DNA of 41,451 bases. It comes from Candidatus Levyibacteriota bacterium. GTDB taxonomy: Bacteria; Patescibacteriota; Microgenomatia; Levybacterales; UBA12049. Below the pieces are notes generated by a model. It made no database searches. It saw only the letters and a program-made list of their open reading frames with translations, and had not been told where the DNA came from. The position numbers and the translations under genes are program-made. Positions 25,117-33,870 of this stretch are shown piece after piece (positions within the stretch are counted from its first letter, which is position 1; the number at the start of each line of letters is the position of its first letter). The DNA lies in the NCBI GenBank assembly GCA_013816255.1, contig JACDET010000009.1, positions 979 through 42,429 on the forward strand, read 5' to 3'.

Positions 25117-25145
25117 TTGACTCTGTGGTCTTTTTCTGTTATATT
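25117..25145 (+). promoter_or_regulatory. Promoter of the 25152 methyltransferase
   Basis: TTGACT (25117-25122), 17-nt spacer, TATATT (25140-25145), 6 nt, ATG. A near-consensus sigma70-type promoter and a clear case of a leaderless start. Confidence 0.8.
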
Positions 25146-25151
25146 TCCCTT

Positions 25152-25880
25152 ATGATTGAACGTGCAACTTTTCATGCTGGGAGATACCACTTGGCTCAAG
25201 AACAGGAAATGGCTGTCGCGGATCGTCGAGAGCGCCATGAGCAAACGCTAAAAAGGTTTTATGCACACTCTATGGACTTAGTGGTAGAGCAGGGTTGGCA
25301 ACATCCGCTTTTTTCAGAAGCTCCAAATGTTCTACAGATGGGGACTGCAACTGCTTCTACAACTAAAACATTTGTTGATTTTGTCCATGACATTAATTCT
25401 AAAGCGCATATTACTGTAGCTGATTTTTCGGACTATCCTTTACAGCAGTCTCAGGATGAGGGATTACGATGTGAACCAAATGTAAACTTTGTCAGAACCG
25501 ATACAACTAAATTAGGATTTGTAGATAACACATTTGATTTAATAGAAACGGATGGTCTATTGCAATTCCTAAGTCCAGAACAGAAAACGCAAGCAGTTGC
25601 TGAATGGTATCGTACACTAAAACCTGGAGGAGTTGTAACAACCAGAGACCGATTTGTCAGTGTTAATGATGCACCAAAAGAATGGGATACATTAAATAAA
25701 ATTCGGAAACACTTTAGCCAGAGGTTTGGCGTTTATTCATATCCAACAACTACTGAAGTCATGCGGTACAAATTTAATGCGCAGGGGTTTTCTACGCTTA
25801 TTGAAAATACACAGGTCATAGATCCAAGAATGCTTTTAATTCATGATATTGTTGCACAAAAACCAAAGATTATAAAATAA
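25152..25880 (+). CDS. Class I SAM-dependent methyltransferase
   Basis: 242 aa from the ATG at 25152; the track start (25050) lies inside a repeat and before the promoter. N-terminal charged helix, then NVLQMGTATASTTKTFVDFV as an unusual motif I (usual G-x-G-x-G not kept), ITVADFSDYPL (acidic ribose contact), FVDNTFDLIETDGLLQF and EWYRTLKPGGVVTTRD. Methyltransferase fold is likely; the altered motif I means SAM binding is not assured. Substrate unknown. Confidence 0.7.
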   Translation: MIERATFHAGRYHLAQEQEMAVADRRERHEQTLKRFYAHSMDLVVEQGWQHPLFSEAPNVLQMGTATASTTKTFVDFVHDINSKAHITVADFSDYPLQQSQDEGLRCEPNVNFVRTDTTKLGFVDNTFDLIETDGLLQFLSPEQKTQAVAEWYRTLKPGGVVTTRDRFVSVNDAPKEWDTLNKIRKHFSQRFGVYSYPTTTEVMRYKFNAQGFSTLIENTQVIDPRMLLIHDIVAQKPKIIK

Positions 25881-25971
25881 TATTTAATTAAGTAGATAAT
25901 GATTGATAATAAGCCCCAAATATGATATTTGTCTATCTAAAATATTAAATTCAATCGCACAGAACTAAAAC

Positions 25972-26547
25972 TTACTTGGAGAAAAGGAGTTTTATTGCTT
26001 TATACTTTGGCTCTACTTCTTTTCTATATTCTTCAAAGAATATCTTTTTATTAAAATGTTTTTCAATTTTTATAAGTACCCATTTTTTTAGCTCCGATAA
26101 ATCTTTCCCACCCAAATGCTGCCAAGCAAAGTATAAGAAAAAGTCTGTTTGGAAGTGTGCCATTGCATCAGCTGTCGCAAGTACTTTCCCTTCTAATGCA
26201 GTTGGTATAGTGTGCGAGCAGCTATGCGGGGCGATTATCTCATTAACGATAAAGTTGCGTTCTTGATCTGTATAACCACTCTTCTCCAGGATTTCGTTTG
26301 CAATTCTCAGACTTTCTTTTTCATGACCTTTAGAGAATCTCGTCATAACAGCATCAGCTATATCATGGAGAAGTGCCCCAGATACACAATGTTCAATGTT
26401 TGCATTTTGTTCCTGAGCTATTCTTTCAGCATTTTTCGCAACTACTTGTACATGATTAAGATATGCCCACACATTCCATTGATCAGCATTTGGATGCTGA
26501 TATGTATAAAGAGCTTCTACTTCTTTTTTTACTTTCTCAAGTCTCAT
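25972..26547 (-). CDS. HD-domain phosphohydrolase
   Basis: 191 aa. TATACT is 6 nt before the ATG. HD motif ALLHDIADAVMT, upstream metal His in YLNHVQVVAKNAERIA, and the later IIAPHSCS and ATADAMAHFQTD. Members cleave phosphate esters of nucleotides or related compounds. Cytosolic. No neighbour gives a substrate. Confidence 0.8.
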   Translation of the reverse strand: MRLEKVKKEVEALYTYQHPNADQWNVWAYLNHVQVVAKNAERIAQEQNANIEHCVSGALLHDIADAVMTRFSKGHEKESLRIANEILEKSGYTDQERNFIVNEIIAPHSCSHTIPTALEGKVLATADAMAHFQTDFFLYFAWQHLGGKDLSELKKWVLIKIEKHFNKKIFFEEYRKEVEPKYKAIKLLFSK

Positions 26548-26637
26548 ACCGTCAGTATATCAAAAATGATTAAATGCTTCTTGAGTACACTTAATAATCA
26601 GGTGCAAATTCTCTTGCTGTAACTTATTTTATAGATT

Positions 26638-27105
26638 ATGATAGAGAGTATGAGTATAGCTAAAGAAAATTATTTTTACTGGGCAATGGTTCTGAACGTA
26701 ATTACTGTTCTTGCTCTCGCACTTATGGAGTTCTCTGGTAACAATCAAGCGTATGATCCTCAATCTTCACTTTTCATAGCCTATCAATTTATTATCCCAG
26801 TTATCGTTTGGTATCTCGGCATCCGGGCGAAGAAAAAGCAACTGAAAAATAAACTGACCTTTAAACAAGGCATGATTGAGGGGACATTGATTGGCCTTGT
26901 CTTTGGCCTTACATCGCCGTTCATATTTCTGATCTACTATACACTGATTAATCCTGGTATTGTTGATTCGATCAGACATGGTGCAGATCCCACCTGGTTA
27001 GTAATAGGCAAAGATATGATGTTGAGTTTAGTAGTTTGTTTTGTCACAGGTTTAATCCTCAGTCCTCCAATAGCATTCTTGCTTAGATCAAAAAAGAAAA
27101 AATAA
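26638..27105 (+). CDS. DUF4199-like membrane protein
   Basis: 155 aa with four hydrophobic helices, a basic loop (RAKKKQLKNKLTFKQGMIEG) after the second helix and a Lys-rich end (RSKKKK). The arrangement TFKQGMIEGTLIGLVFGL resembles DUF4199 proteins of Bacteroidetes. An internal ATG at 26650 with GAGAG upstream is an alternative start. Function unknown. Confidence 0.6.
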   Translation: MIESMSIAKENYFYWAMVLNVITVLALALMEFSGNNQAYDPQSSLFIAYQFIIPVIVWYLGIRAKKKQLKNKLTFKQGMIEGTLIGLVFGLTSPFIFLIYYTLINPGIVDSIRHGADPTWLVIGKDMMLSLVVCFVTGLILSPPIAFLLRSKKKK

Positions 27106-27122
27106 CACATTTCAAATGGTCG

Positions 27123-27320
27123 CTAGAATCTTTTTTTATTTTTTGTTTCATCTTTCAAAAGTATAGGTTTCAGTATATAAATACTTGCAACAACAACAGC
27201 TAAGCTTAAGAGAAACGCAAAGAAGAAAATTCGATGTGGACGTGTGGCCGAAAGGCCGCCTAACAAAAAAAAGTATGGTATTGCGAGCAAAAAACTACCA
27301 ATAAAAATTTTATACTGCAT
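27123..27320 (-). CDS. Small two-helix membrane protein
   Basis: 65 aa. TACAAT is exactly 6 nt before the ATG, which supports a real gene. Two hydrophobic helices (FIGSFLLAIPYFFLLGGLS; IFFFAFLLSLAVVVASIYIL) and a Lys-rich tail. No family recognised. Convergent with the DUF4199-like gene, 17 nt apart. Confidence 0.6.
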   Translation of the reverse strand: MQYKIFIGSFLLAIPYFFLLGGLSATRPHRIFFFAFLLSLAVVVASIYILKPILLKDETKNKKRF

Positions 27321-27393
27321 ACATATATTGTAGATAGTTCACTCGTAAAAGCAACGTTTAAATAGCAATTATAAGATTTGGTATAATAACTCT

Positions 27394-27978
27394 ATGGGAG
27401 CAAATAAAGATAAAAGACATGTGTCGCCAATTTGTTTTGAAGCAAAGCTGTTTAAAATAAATTCTTGGACGATTCTCAGATTGCCGGAAGATGCTTCTGC
27501 ACAACTTCCATCACGTGGTATGACAATGGTTTCAGGAACGCTTAATGATATACCCTTTAAAACTTTACTTGAGCCGGATGGAGTATATTCACCAGATCAA
27601 CGGCCGAGTCACTGGTTCCGGCCTGATGAAAAGTTGCTTGGTGCTGCAAAAGCAGCTGTAGGTGATACTGTACAAGTCTCTCTCCAACCGACCAAAGAGT
27701 GGATTGAGCCGGAAGTACCTGAAGATGTTACAAAAGCACTCGCTTCTTCTCCCAAAGCTAAAGCATTGTGGGACGATATCACTCCAATGGCTCGCTGGGA
27801 TTGGATTCGTTGGATACGTGCAGTTAAAACATCTGAGACGCGGCAAAAGCATCTAGACGTTATGCTGGATAAACTAAACAAGGATATGCGCCGTCCATGT
27901 TGTTTTAATCGCAGTCTCTGTAGTGAACCGTATATATCAAAAAATTGGGTCCTCCTCGAGCCGACGCAAATGACATAG
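27394..27978 (+). CDS. YdeI/OmdA-type protein with DUF1905 domain
   Basis: 194 aa. TATAAT (27382-27387) is 6 nt before the ATG. Residues about 8-105 match DUF1905 (FEAKLFKINSWTILRLPEDA; VSGTLNDIPFKTLLEPDG). The C-terminal part (VPEDVTKALASSPKAKALWDDITPMARWDWIRWI; ETRQKHLDVMLDKLNKDMRRPCCFN) matches the bacteriocin-protection YdeI/OmpD-associated family. Role not established biochemically. Cytosolic. Confidence 0.85.
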   Translation: MGANKDKRHVSPICFEAKLFKINSWTILRLPEDASAQLPSRGMTMVSGTLNDIPFKTLLEPDGVYSPDQRPSHWFRPDEKLLGAAKAAVGDTVQVSLQPTKEWIEPEVPEDVTKALASSPKAKALWDDITPMARWDWIRWIRAVKTSETRQKHLDVMLDKLNKDMRRPCCFNRSLCSEPYISKNWVLLEPTQMT

Positions 27979-28040
27979 TATTTCTATAAAATTTTGAATG
28001 GCTCTATCTCTCAAGCAAGAATCCCGATGTCCGAACCTAG

Positions 28041-28187
28041 TTGACTCCTGGTGTCGAAGTGAAAATGAAAGGTTTTGGTGGGCGGAAGTTGTTGCGACGA
28101 AAAATCGGTGCTAAACTGTTGGAAGTGGTTATGAAAACTGAAGATTCTCGGATTACTGTTATAACTGCTTATTATTTGAAGGAATAA
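28041..28187 (+). pseudogene. DUF4258-like remnant
   Basis: An in-frame stop (28038-28040) is followed by about 48 codons ending LLEVVMKTEDSRITVITAYYLKE, the usual C-terminus of DUF4258 proteins, 2 nt before a DUF2283 gene. DUF4258 and DUF2283 genes normally stand side by side. The N-terminal half is missing and the region before it resembles the dispersed repeat (GAACCTAGTTGACTCC), so the gene was probably cut by rearrangement. A short peptide could still be made from the ATG at 28065. Confidence 0.6.
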
Positions 28188-28189
28188 AT

Positions 28190-28396
28190 ATGAAATTACA
28201 GTACGACTCAAAAGAAGATATTGTCTATATTAATTTGGCAAAAGGTGTTTATAATAAAACGAGAAAAATTTCTAATGCAGTATTAATTGACGAAGATATA
28301 GATGGTAAAGTGTTAGGTATTGAGATATTGGATGCAAAAGAAAATATTACAGCTTTTGATCCTCTTCAAACAAAACTCCAAATTCAAAATAGATAG
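28190..28396 (+). CDS. DUF2283 protein
   Basis: 68 aa. AAGGA lies 7 nt before the ATG. Typical DUF2283 text: MKLQYDSKEDIVYINLAKG and VLIDEDIDGKVLGIEILDAKENI. These small proteins often follow DUF4258 in a pair suspected, not shown, to be toxin-antitoxin-like; here the partner is truncated. Confidence 0.85.
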   Translation: MKLQYDSKEDIVYINLAKGVYNKTRKISNAVLIDEDIDGKVLGIEILDAKENITAFDPLQTKLQIQNR

Positions 28397-28427
28397 TTTT
28401 ACTTTATAATTTTGAAGTAAATTAATA

Positions 28428-29645
28428 TTATTTTCTCACCAAAAAGAATGGTTTCATTAGGTGGTGGAATTTGTTGAGGTATTTTTTTCTGTATCCTGGC
28501 GGTTTTGCTGAAGCTTCTTTTATAAGTGCTGCATACACTTTCTCTAAATTATCAGCTGTTTGTTGGATAGAAAACTTTTTGGCTGTTTCCAAACTATTTT
28601 TGGCAAACATATCACGTAATTTTTTATCACTCAGTAATAGATGTATACTTTCTGCAAAAGTCTTGGCGTCCTTTTTTACCATGTAGCTATTTTTTCCATG
28701 ATCAAGTATCTCGTGAAAGACAGCATCTTTTACAGCGACAATCGGGAGAGACGATGCTAATGCTTCAAGTATCACTAGACCTTGTGTTTCAGTTTGTGAC
28801 GCAAAAATAAAAATGTCTGCATCTGCATAAATTTGCGGAAGTGTTTCCGGAGGAAATGCTCCAAGGAAAAAAACAGAATCAGATAGTTGTAAAGATTCGA
28901 CTTGGTTTTTAAGGGTTTGTTCTTCAGCTCCCGCGCCAACAAGAACTAATACTGCATCAGGTGATTTTTTCTTTAATTGCCAAAAGGCTGAGATAAGAAA
29001 ATCTATTGCTTTCTCCTGGCCAAGTCTTCCCACATGTAATAGTATCTTTTTGTTTTTTCCTACACCTATCTTTTCGCGTATAAAACCTTTTGTGTGATCT
29101 TTATATTCATCAAGTTCAATCCCTGTTGGATCAACATGCATTTTTTTGGTTACACCGTAAGAAAGGAGTTCTTTTCTGACAGAACCTGTCGGGACAAGAA
29201 GATAATCACAATAATTGCAAATGATTTTGCTCAAAATTTTCATAAATCTTGGATTACCAAGCCACTTCCCGAGATAATGCGTATATTGTACGAGTAGTGT
29301 GCAATAGGTGAAGACATAGGGGATATCTTTTGTTTTGGCGATTTCCCACCCGAGAAGACTGATTGGTCCACCGTTGTAGGCATGGATTACATCAAAATCT
29401 AATCTGACAATATCCAGAAGCGTTTTGTTCGGAATATGGAGAGCAAAGCGGGTTCCGGTAGCTAAAAAATTAATTGAAGGAAGTCTGTAGATATTCTTTT
29501 TATTATCTTTATGTCCTGGTACATTGGGCGCAATAATGGTTACTGTGTGTCCCTTTTTCTCAAGCGCGCGGGCAGTTCTATCAACTGCTGTTGATACACC
29601 ATTTGGTAAAGGCAGATACGCGTCTGTAAATATTCCAATCTTCAC
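28428..29645 (-). CDS. Glycosyltransferase family 4
   Basis: 405 aa, GTG start. N-terminal fold MKIGIFTDAYLPLPNGVSTAVDRTARAL; C-terminal nucleotide-sugar half with ILLHVGRLGQEKAIDFLISAF and the E-x7-E region FIFASQTETQGLVILEALA. It resembles enzymes that glycosylate diacylglycerol or phosphatidylinositol at the cytosolic membrane face. Acceptor unknown; the DAG-kinase-like protein nearby makes a lipid acceptor plausible. Confidence 0.88.
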   Translation of the reverse strand: MKIGIFTDAYLPLPNGVSTAVDRTARALEKKGHTVTIIAPNVPGHKDNKKNIYRLPSINFLATGTRFALHIPNKTLLDIVRLDFDVIHAYNGGPISLLGWEIAKTKDIPYVFTYCTLLVQYTHYLGKWLGNPRFMKILSKIICNYCDYLLVPTGSVRKELLSYGVTKKMHVDPTGIELDEYKDHTKGFIREKIGVGKNKKILLHVGRLGQEKAIDFLISAFWQLKKKSPDAVLVLVGAGAEEQTLKNQVESLQLSDSVFFLGAFPPETLPQIYADADIFIFASQTETQGLVILEALASSLPIVAVKDAVFHEILDHGKNSYMVKKDAKTFAESIHLLLSDKKLRDMFAKNSLETAKKFSIQQTADNLEKVYAALIKEASAKPPGYRKKYLNKFHHLMKPFFLVRK

Positions 29646-29754
29646 AATAATGAACTCTGTCTATTATAGCGTACAGCGGAGTTTACGACAAATTCTTCCA
29701 TAATTATTGCATAGAAATGGTACACTTTATTAGTGCTTTAGGGAGGTGATATTT

Positions 29755-30054
29755 ATGGCAGATGCAAAATCAAAAGCAGAAGATAAAAAAGAAAAGAAAG
29801 AAGAGACAAAAAATGAATCAGGAAAGAATGAATCTTTTCGTGTTCAAGGAGAAAATCTTTTGAAAAAAGTAAATGAGCTTATCAAAGAGGGTAATGTCAG
29901 ACGCATTACTATTAAAGATAAGAATGGAAAAAATGTTATCGTGATCCCTTTAACATTTGGTGTTGTTGGAGCTGTGATCGCACCGGTTCTTGCGGGAATT
30001 GGAGCAATAGCGGCGTTAATTGGTGAATGTACGATTACGGTTGAGCGCGAATAG
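29755..30054 (+). CDS. DUF4342 protein
   Basis: 99 aa from the ATG at 29755, with an excellent GGGAGGTGAT Shine-Dalgarno; the track GTG at 29746 is part of that site. Lys/Glu-rich N-terminus (residues 1-30), then NLLKKVNELIKEGNVRRITIKDKNGKNVIVIPL and a hydrophobic GVVGAVIAPVLAGIGAIAALI. This matches DUF4342, in which the end inserts in the membrane. Function unknown. Confidence 0.85.
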   Translation: MADAKSKAEDKKEKKEETKNESGKNESFRVQGENLLKKVNELIKEGNVRRITIKDKNGKNVIVIPLTFGVVGAVIAPVLAGIGAIAALIGECTITVERE

Positions 30055-30057
30055 CGC

Positions 30058-30291
30058 TTAGCCTAAATCGTATCCACCTGGGGGAGGTTCTGCGGATTCT
30101 GTCATTGCTGAGGCAACTTCTTGTGTATCAACTGAAGCACCATCATCAAAGTCATGTTCTTTATGATCTTCATCATAGTCCTGAAGATGTTTTTTTATCC
30201 CTGCATAAAGTGTGGCTGCAGCGCGGTACTTATCTGTGTCATAGACGTAGAAGAGTTTGTGGCAATAAGAACAAGGGTGTGTGTAATACAT
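30058..30291 (-). CDS. Small CxxC protein with acidic tail
   Basis: 77 aa. N-terminus HPCSYCHKLFYVYD has one CxxC, half of a zinc ribbon. Middle HLQDYDEDHKEHDFDD is acidic and His-rich; the end EPPPGGYDLG is flexible. TATACT is 10 nt before the ATG. No family named; a metal-binding adaptor is possible. Confidence 0.6.
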   Translation of the reverse strand: MYYTHPCSYCHKLFYVYDTDKYRAAATLYAGIKKHLQDYDEDHKEHDFDDGASVDTQEVASAMTESAEPPPGGYDLG

Positions 30292-30330
30292 AATTATGCA
30301 TAGTATAGCACTACCTACTTGATTTGCAAG

Positions 30331-31320
30331 CTAAGGATTATAAACCCGAATTTTTTGGAAATTTAAAATCGGGGAAAAGATATTGTTTGTTCCGGGCTTG
30401 GAACCTTTATCAATAAGTACTGTTGCTGCTTGAGGAAAAATTTCGACAGATAACTTTTTTGTTGGCGGAAAATGATTTCCATCACATTGGTATGCCTTGG
30501 GGCCGCTAAGTGATTCAACAGTAATCTTTTTTCCTTTAAGAAGTGTGTAATGTGGACTCTTATTGATATTGCCAAGTAACGCATTTCCCAAAAGACTCAA
30601 CCAAGCAGGATATCCTGATGCTTGGATGATGCCAACGCGCAAAACTCCATTTTGAGGATAAGCTTTTGGCACTGCTTCAATGCCTCCCTGTAATTGTCCC
30701 ATGTTGGCTATCATAATACCTTTGGCTGTATATGTCACACTCTTTTTTCCGTCGATTGTAACTTTATACTTTCCTGCTCTCCGGTGAAGATTATTAAATC
30801 CACTGACGAGATACGCCAAAGGACCAAATTTGGTTTTCAAACTTCTTTTGGCTTGCCGCATCACGTCTGCATCAAATCCCATTCCAGCAATAATTGCAAA
30901 GATAGTATCATTTGCCCGTCCGACATCTACTTTATGTTTGGTGCCAAATAATGCCCTTTGTATCATGTCTTTTCTTGAGCCAGTAATAGTAAGATTTTGT
31001 GCAAACAGATTACCTGTACCTAATGGCACAATGCCGAGTGTGATATCTTTATTAATTATAACTTGAAGAGCTTCCATAATAGTTCCATCCCCACCGCAAA
31101 CAACAATATGCGTAATCCCTTTGTTCATCTCTTCAATAGCTATGTCACTAGCACTGAGCGTTTTCGTTGTTTCAACAACGTTTCCTCTCCATCCTAACTC
31201 TTTGGCAATATGCAAAATTTCATCTTTTCTTTTTTTCTTGTCACCTTGTCCACTAACCGGGTTGATGATAAAGAGTGCATCTTTTGGTTCAGTTTTTGTT
31301 TGATTTTTTTTCGCTTTCAT
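30331..31320 (-). CDS. Diacylglycerol/sphingosine kinase family (YegS/DagK-like)
   Basis: 329 aa. TATTAT lies 6 nt before the ATG. DAGK catalytic domain: ALFIINPVSGQGDKKKR, then HIVVCGGDGTIMEALQ with the GGDGT nucleotide site near residue 79, PLGTGNLFAQNL, and AGMGFDADVMRQAKRSLK. It should phosphorylate a lipid alcohol such as diacylglycerol using ATP at the inner membrane. Neighbouring GT4 and PspC genes fit membrane lipid metabolism or stress. Confidence 0.9.
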   Translation of the reverse strand: MKAKKNQTKTEPKDALFIINPVSGQGDKKKRKDEILHIAKELGWRGNVVETTKTLSASDIAIEEMNKGITHIVVCGGDGTIMEALQVIINKDITLGIVPLGTGNLFAQNLTITGSRKDMIQRALFGTKHKVDVGRANDTIFAIIAGMGFDADVMRQAKRSLKTKFGPLAYLVSGFNNLHRRAGKYKVTIDGKKSVTYTAKGIMIANMGQLQGGIEAVPKAYPQNGVLRVGIIQASGYPAWLSLLGNALLGNINKSPHYTLLKGKKITVESLSGPKAYQCDGNHFPPTKKLSVEIFPQAATVLIDKGSKPGTNNIFSPILNFQKIRVYNP

Positions 31321-31355
31321 AATGCCATAATAGCATATATGAGAAGCGTATATTG

Positions 31356-31387
31356 TTAGTAATTAGGGGCAAGTGCTCAGTAATGAG
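31356..31387 (+). repeat. Degenerate TTAG-type heptamers
   Basis: TTAGTAA-TTAGGGG-CAAGTGC-TCAGTAA-TGAG can be read as four diverged 7-bp units of the type seen at 8862 and 14966. Lies between the DAGK and PspC genes. Confidence 0.5.
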
Positions 31388-31409
31388 TTTTGTTATTGAT
31401 CACTGGATC

Positions 31410-31622
31410 TTATTTCATTTTTACTAAATCAGAGGAGTTTTTTTCTGAAGGAATAAGGATCCAAAGAATAACATAGGGAATAAATCCTGGAAATCCTCCC
31501 GGTAAAAATAATAGCACCCAGATGAGCCGGATGAAGATAACATTTATGTGAAAATAGTTTGCAAGCGCTGCTGCTACTCCAGCAATCATTTTTCCTTCTT
31601 TAGGCCGTTCTAACGTATTCAT
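31410..31622 (-). CDS. PspC-domain membrane protein
   Basis: 70 aa from the ATG at 31622, 6 nt after TATAAT; the track start (31640) overlaps the promoter. Core LERPKEGKMIAGVAAALANYFHINVIFIRLIWVLL then GGFPGFIPYVILWILIP, the classic PspC domain. Members sit in the membrane and relay envelope stress. Confidence 0.9.
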   Translation of the reverse strand: MNTLERPKEGKMIAGVAAALANYFHINVIFIRLIWVLLFLPGGFPGFIPYVILWILIPSEKNSSDLVKMK

Positions 31623-31694
31623 CTCATTATTATACATCATTAAATAAAAAAAATTCTAAGAAATTGGTAAGAGCGAAGCAAGAGGTTAAGCACC

Positions 31695-33818
31695 TTACTT
31701 ATTTATATAGGGAATCGTAAAACAAAAAGTTGATCCTTTTCCTTTGACACTTTCTACCCAAATATCGCCACCATGACGCTTTACTATTTCCGCTGAAATA
31801 TAGAGTCCTAGTCCAAAACCCGCAATATTTTTATCTTCATGATCTTTTGTTCTATAAAATCTATCAAATATTTTTTGCTGATCTTCCAGACCGATTCCTG
31901 GACCCAAATCAATTACGCAAATAAGCGTATTTTCTTTATCTTCTTGCACTTTCACAATGACTTTATTAGCGCGCGGAGAATATTTAATAGCATTTGTGAG
32001 AAGGTTTGATATGACTTGCGAGATTCTATCTGCATCTCCGCACATTTGTTTTTGTAATTTCCCTTCAACTTTTATTTGATGTTTGTCTGAAGTGTACTGC
32101 ATATCAGAAACTGTTTTTGCAATTAACTTATTTCCATCAAACATCTCTTTCTCCAAAACTAATTTGCCAGCTTCTATATTACTGACGTTAAGCAGATCAT
32201 TGATAAGTTTGGTGACTTTATCTGTTTGTGTATTTATATTGTCCAACAGTCTTCCATATTCACCATTTTTATGGTCTTTAAGTTTTTTGTACAACACTTG
32301 TGAAAAAGCTTTTATTGAAGTTATAGGCGTTTTTAATTCATGTGATGCCATACCCAAAAATTTATCTTTTTGCCGGTCAAGCACTTGCAGTTTTGCATGA
32401 GAAATTTGTAACTCTTTTGTGGCATATGCGACATTATCACTTAATGTTTTATTAAAACTTTTAATCTCTTCATATGACTTGGCATTTTGAATAGCAATCG
32501 AAATCACCGGTCCGAAAATTTCTAATATTTTTATATCCTGAGGTGTATAAATTTCTCCTGACTTTTTACTTCCCAAAACGAGTAACCCTTCATTATAAGC
32601 TCTGTCAGTGAGCGGCACCGCGATAACTATTCCTAATTTATGCATGAGATGTTTTATGTCAGCATCTTTTTCTTCGTCAAGAATTACCATGCGATTTAAT
32701 GTATATACAGCATCGACAAGATCTTTCTTAAAGGTCGGCAATTTTTTATATCCATCCGCGCTTATGGTAAATCTATTCTGCTTGCGGTAAATGATAAATG
32801 CACCTTTTTCAATTTGTAATGTTGTGATTAGTTTATAAAGGGTTTTTTGTGTAAGATCTTTCAGTTTTACATTGGATGCTAAGATTGTTGTCAGATTTAG
32901 AATAACTTCATCAGAGTTATATTTACTGCTGAAGAATACATTATCGGTTGCTCTTTGTAAAATACTTTTTATCTTGTCAAAGGTGAGAACAATAATGACC
33001 GCGAGTATAGCAGATATAAACTGTTGATCACTTCCACTTTCTCCTTGGAAGACATATCTGCTCAAGAAGAAAATACCCAAAGTGTACATTGAAGCTAATA
33101 CTGCAATTAAGAATGTATATGATACAGAACGGGCAAGAATCAGTCTGATTGCCAGGAGTCTATGTTTGACTATGGCATAAAAGATAAGGCCGACAAAGAT
33201 AATCGAGAATATTGGGCCATAGATTACGAAGTCAGAAAGATTAAAAAGTACTACAAAAATAAAGTTGGTTAAAATAAGAAGTGAAAATGTCACGCTGATG
33301 CCAAAGACCAAAAATTTCAGTTGTTGTTTTTCAATTCCAGCAGAACGTTTATATTTTTTGATAACCTCCCATATTCCAGCTATTGGAAGCCCTATAAAGA
33401 GAATTGCGAATAATATAATTGCTGGTCCTGGCGTTGGTGTAATTTGGGATCCTACTATTGTTACACCTGAGAATAGTAAAGGAGTAAATGCTAATCCCTG
33501 TACCAGAAGGGTTAGCACTACTATCGCATTGAGGAATTTTTTATTGATCTGTAATTCTTTATTGGGAAAAGCTTTAATAAAGAAATAGAGTACTGGACCC
33601 AAAGGAGCTGTGATAAACATAACCGCGCGTATCCAGAACAGTGTACCTTCTGGGGTAGGGGAATTAAGTGAAAAATAGTTAGCTACCGTCCAGAGGGCAA
33701 AAATGACTGTTAAACCGGTGAGCAAGCGGTTCGTGGCGCTGTTTGAATTCTTTTTATAGCTTATTATCCCCAAAAGGACATTGATAAAAGCTGTCAGCAA
33801 AATAATTGCTAATGTCAT
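31695..33818 (-). CDS. Sensor histidine kinase (7TM-type sensor, GAF, HisKA, HATPase)
   Basis: 707 aa. Residues 1-250 contain about eight membrane helices of the HisKA_7TM type. A linker and a GAF-like domain follow at about 300-445 (LQIEKGAFIIYRK; LGIVIAVPLTDRAYNEGLLVLGSK). The dimerisation/phosphorylation helix has MASHELKTPITSIKAFSQVL with the His near 492. The ATPase domain has NLLTNAIKYSPRA, VIDLGPGIGLEDQQ and AGFGLGLYISAEIV. It should sense a membrane-soluble or small ligand. No response regulator is in the window. Its ATPase end has a dead relative at 1306-1506. Confidence 0.93.
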   Translation of the reverse strand: MTLAIILLTAFINVLLGIISYKKNSNSATNRLLTGLTVIFALWTVANYFSLNSPTPEGTLFWIRAVMFITAPLGPVLYFFIKAFPNKELQINKKFLNAIVVLTLLVQGLAFTPLLFSGVTIVGSQITPTPGPAIILFAILFIGLPIAGIWEVIKKYKRSAGIEKQQLKFLVFGISVTFSLLILTNFIFVVLFNLSDFVIYGPIFSIIFVGLIFYAIVKHRLLAIRLILARSVSYTFLIAVLASMYTLGIFFLSRYVFQGESGSDQQFISAILAVIIVLTFDKIKSILQRATDNVFFSSKYNSDEVILNLTTILASNVKLKDLTQKTLYKLITTLQIEKGAFIIYRKQNRFTISADGYKKLPTFKKDLVDAVYTLNRMVILDEEKDADIKHLMHKLGIVIAVPLTDRAYNEGLLVLGSKKSGEIYTPQDIKILEIFGPVISIAIQNAKSYEEIKSFNKTLSDNVAYATKELQISHAKLQVLDRQKDKFLGMASHELKTPITSIKAFSQVLYKKLKDHKNGEYGRLLDNINTQTDKVTKLINDLLNVSNIEAGKLVLEKEMFDGNKLIAKTVSDMQYTSDKHQIKVEGKLQKQMCGDADRISQVISNLLTNAIKYSPRANKVIVKVQEDKENTLICVIDLGPGIGLEDQQKIFDRFYRTKDHEDKNIAGFGLGLYISAEIVKRHGGDIWVESVKGKGSTFCFTIPYINK

Positions 33819-33870
33819 TGTATCCAGAGCTTACTCATTTTGGATCAAAAATGCAAGTATCTATATCATT

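Noticed and set aside
25050-25151. Longer N-terminus of the methyltransferase from GTG 25050 with AGGAGG upstream
   Set aside because: This part is a repeat copy also found at 24232, and a near-consensus promoter lies just before ATG 25152.
26212-26622. 136-aa plus-strand ORF
   Set aside because: It lies almost wholly over the HD-domain gene on the other strand, which has clear motifs and a promoter; the plus reading has no family features.
27589-27881. Overlapping 87- and 90-aa minus-strand ORFs
   Set aside because: Shadows of the YdeI/DUF1905 gene; no promoter or motif.
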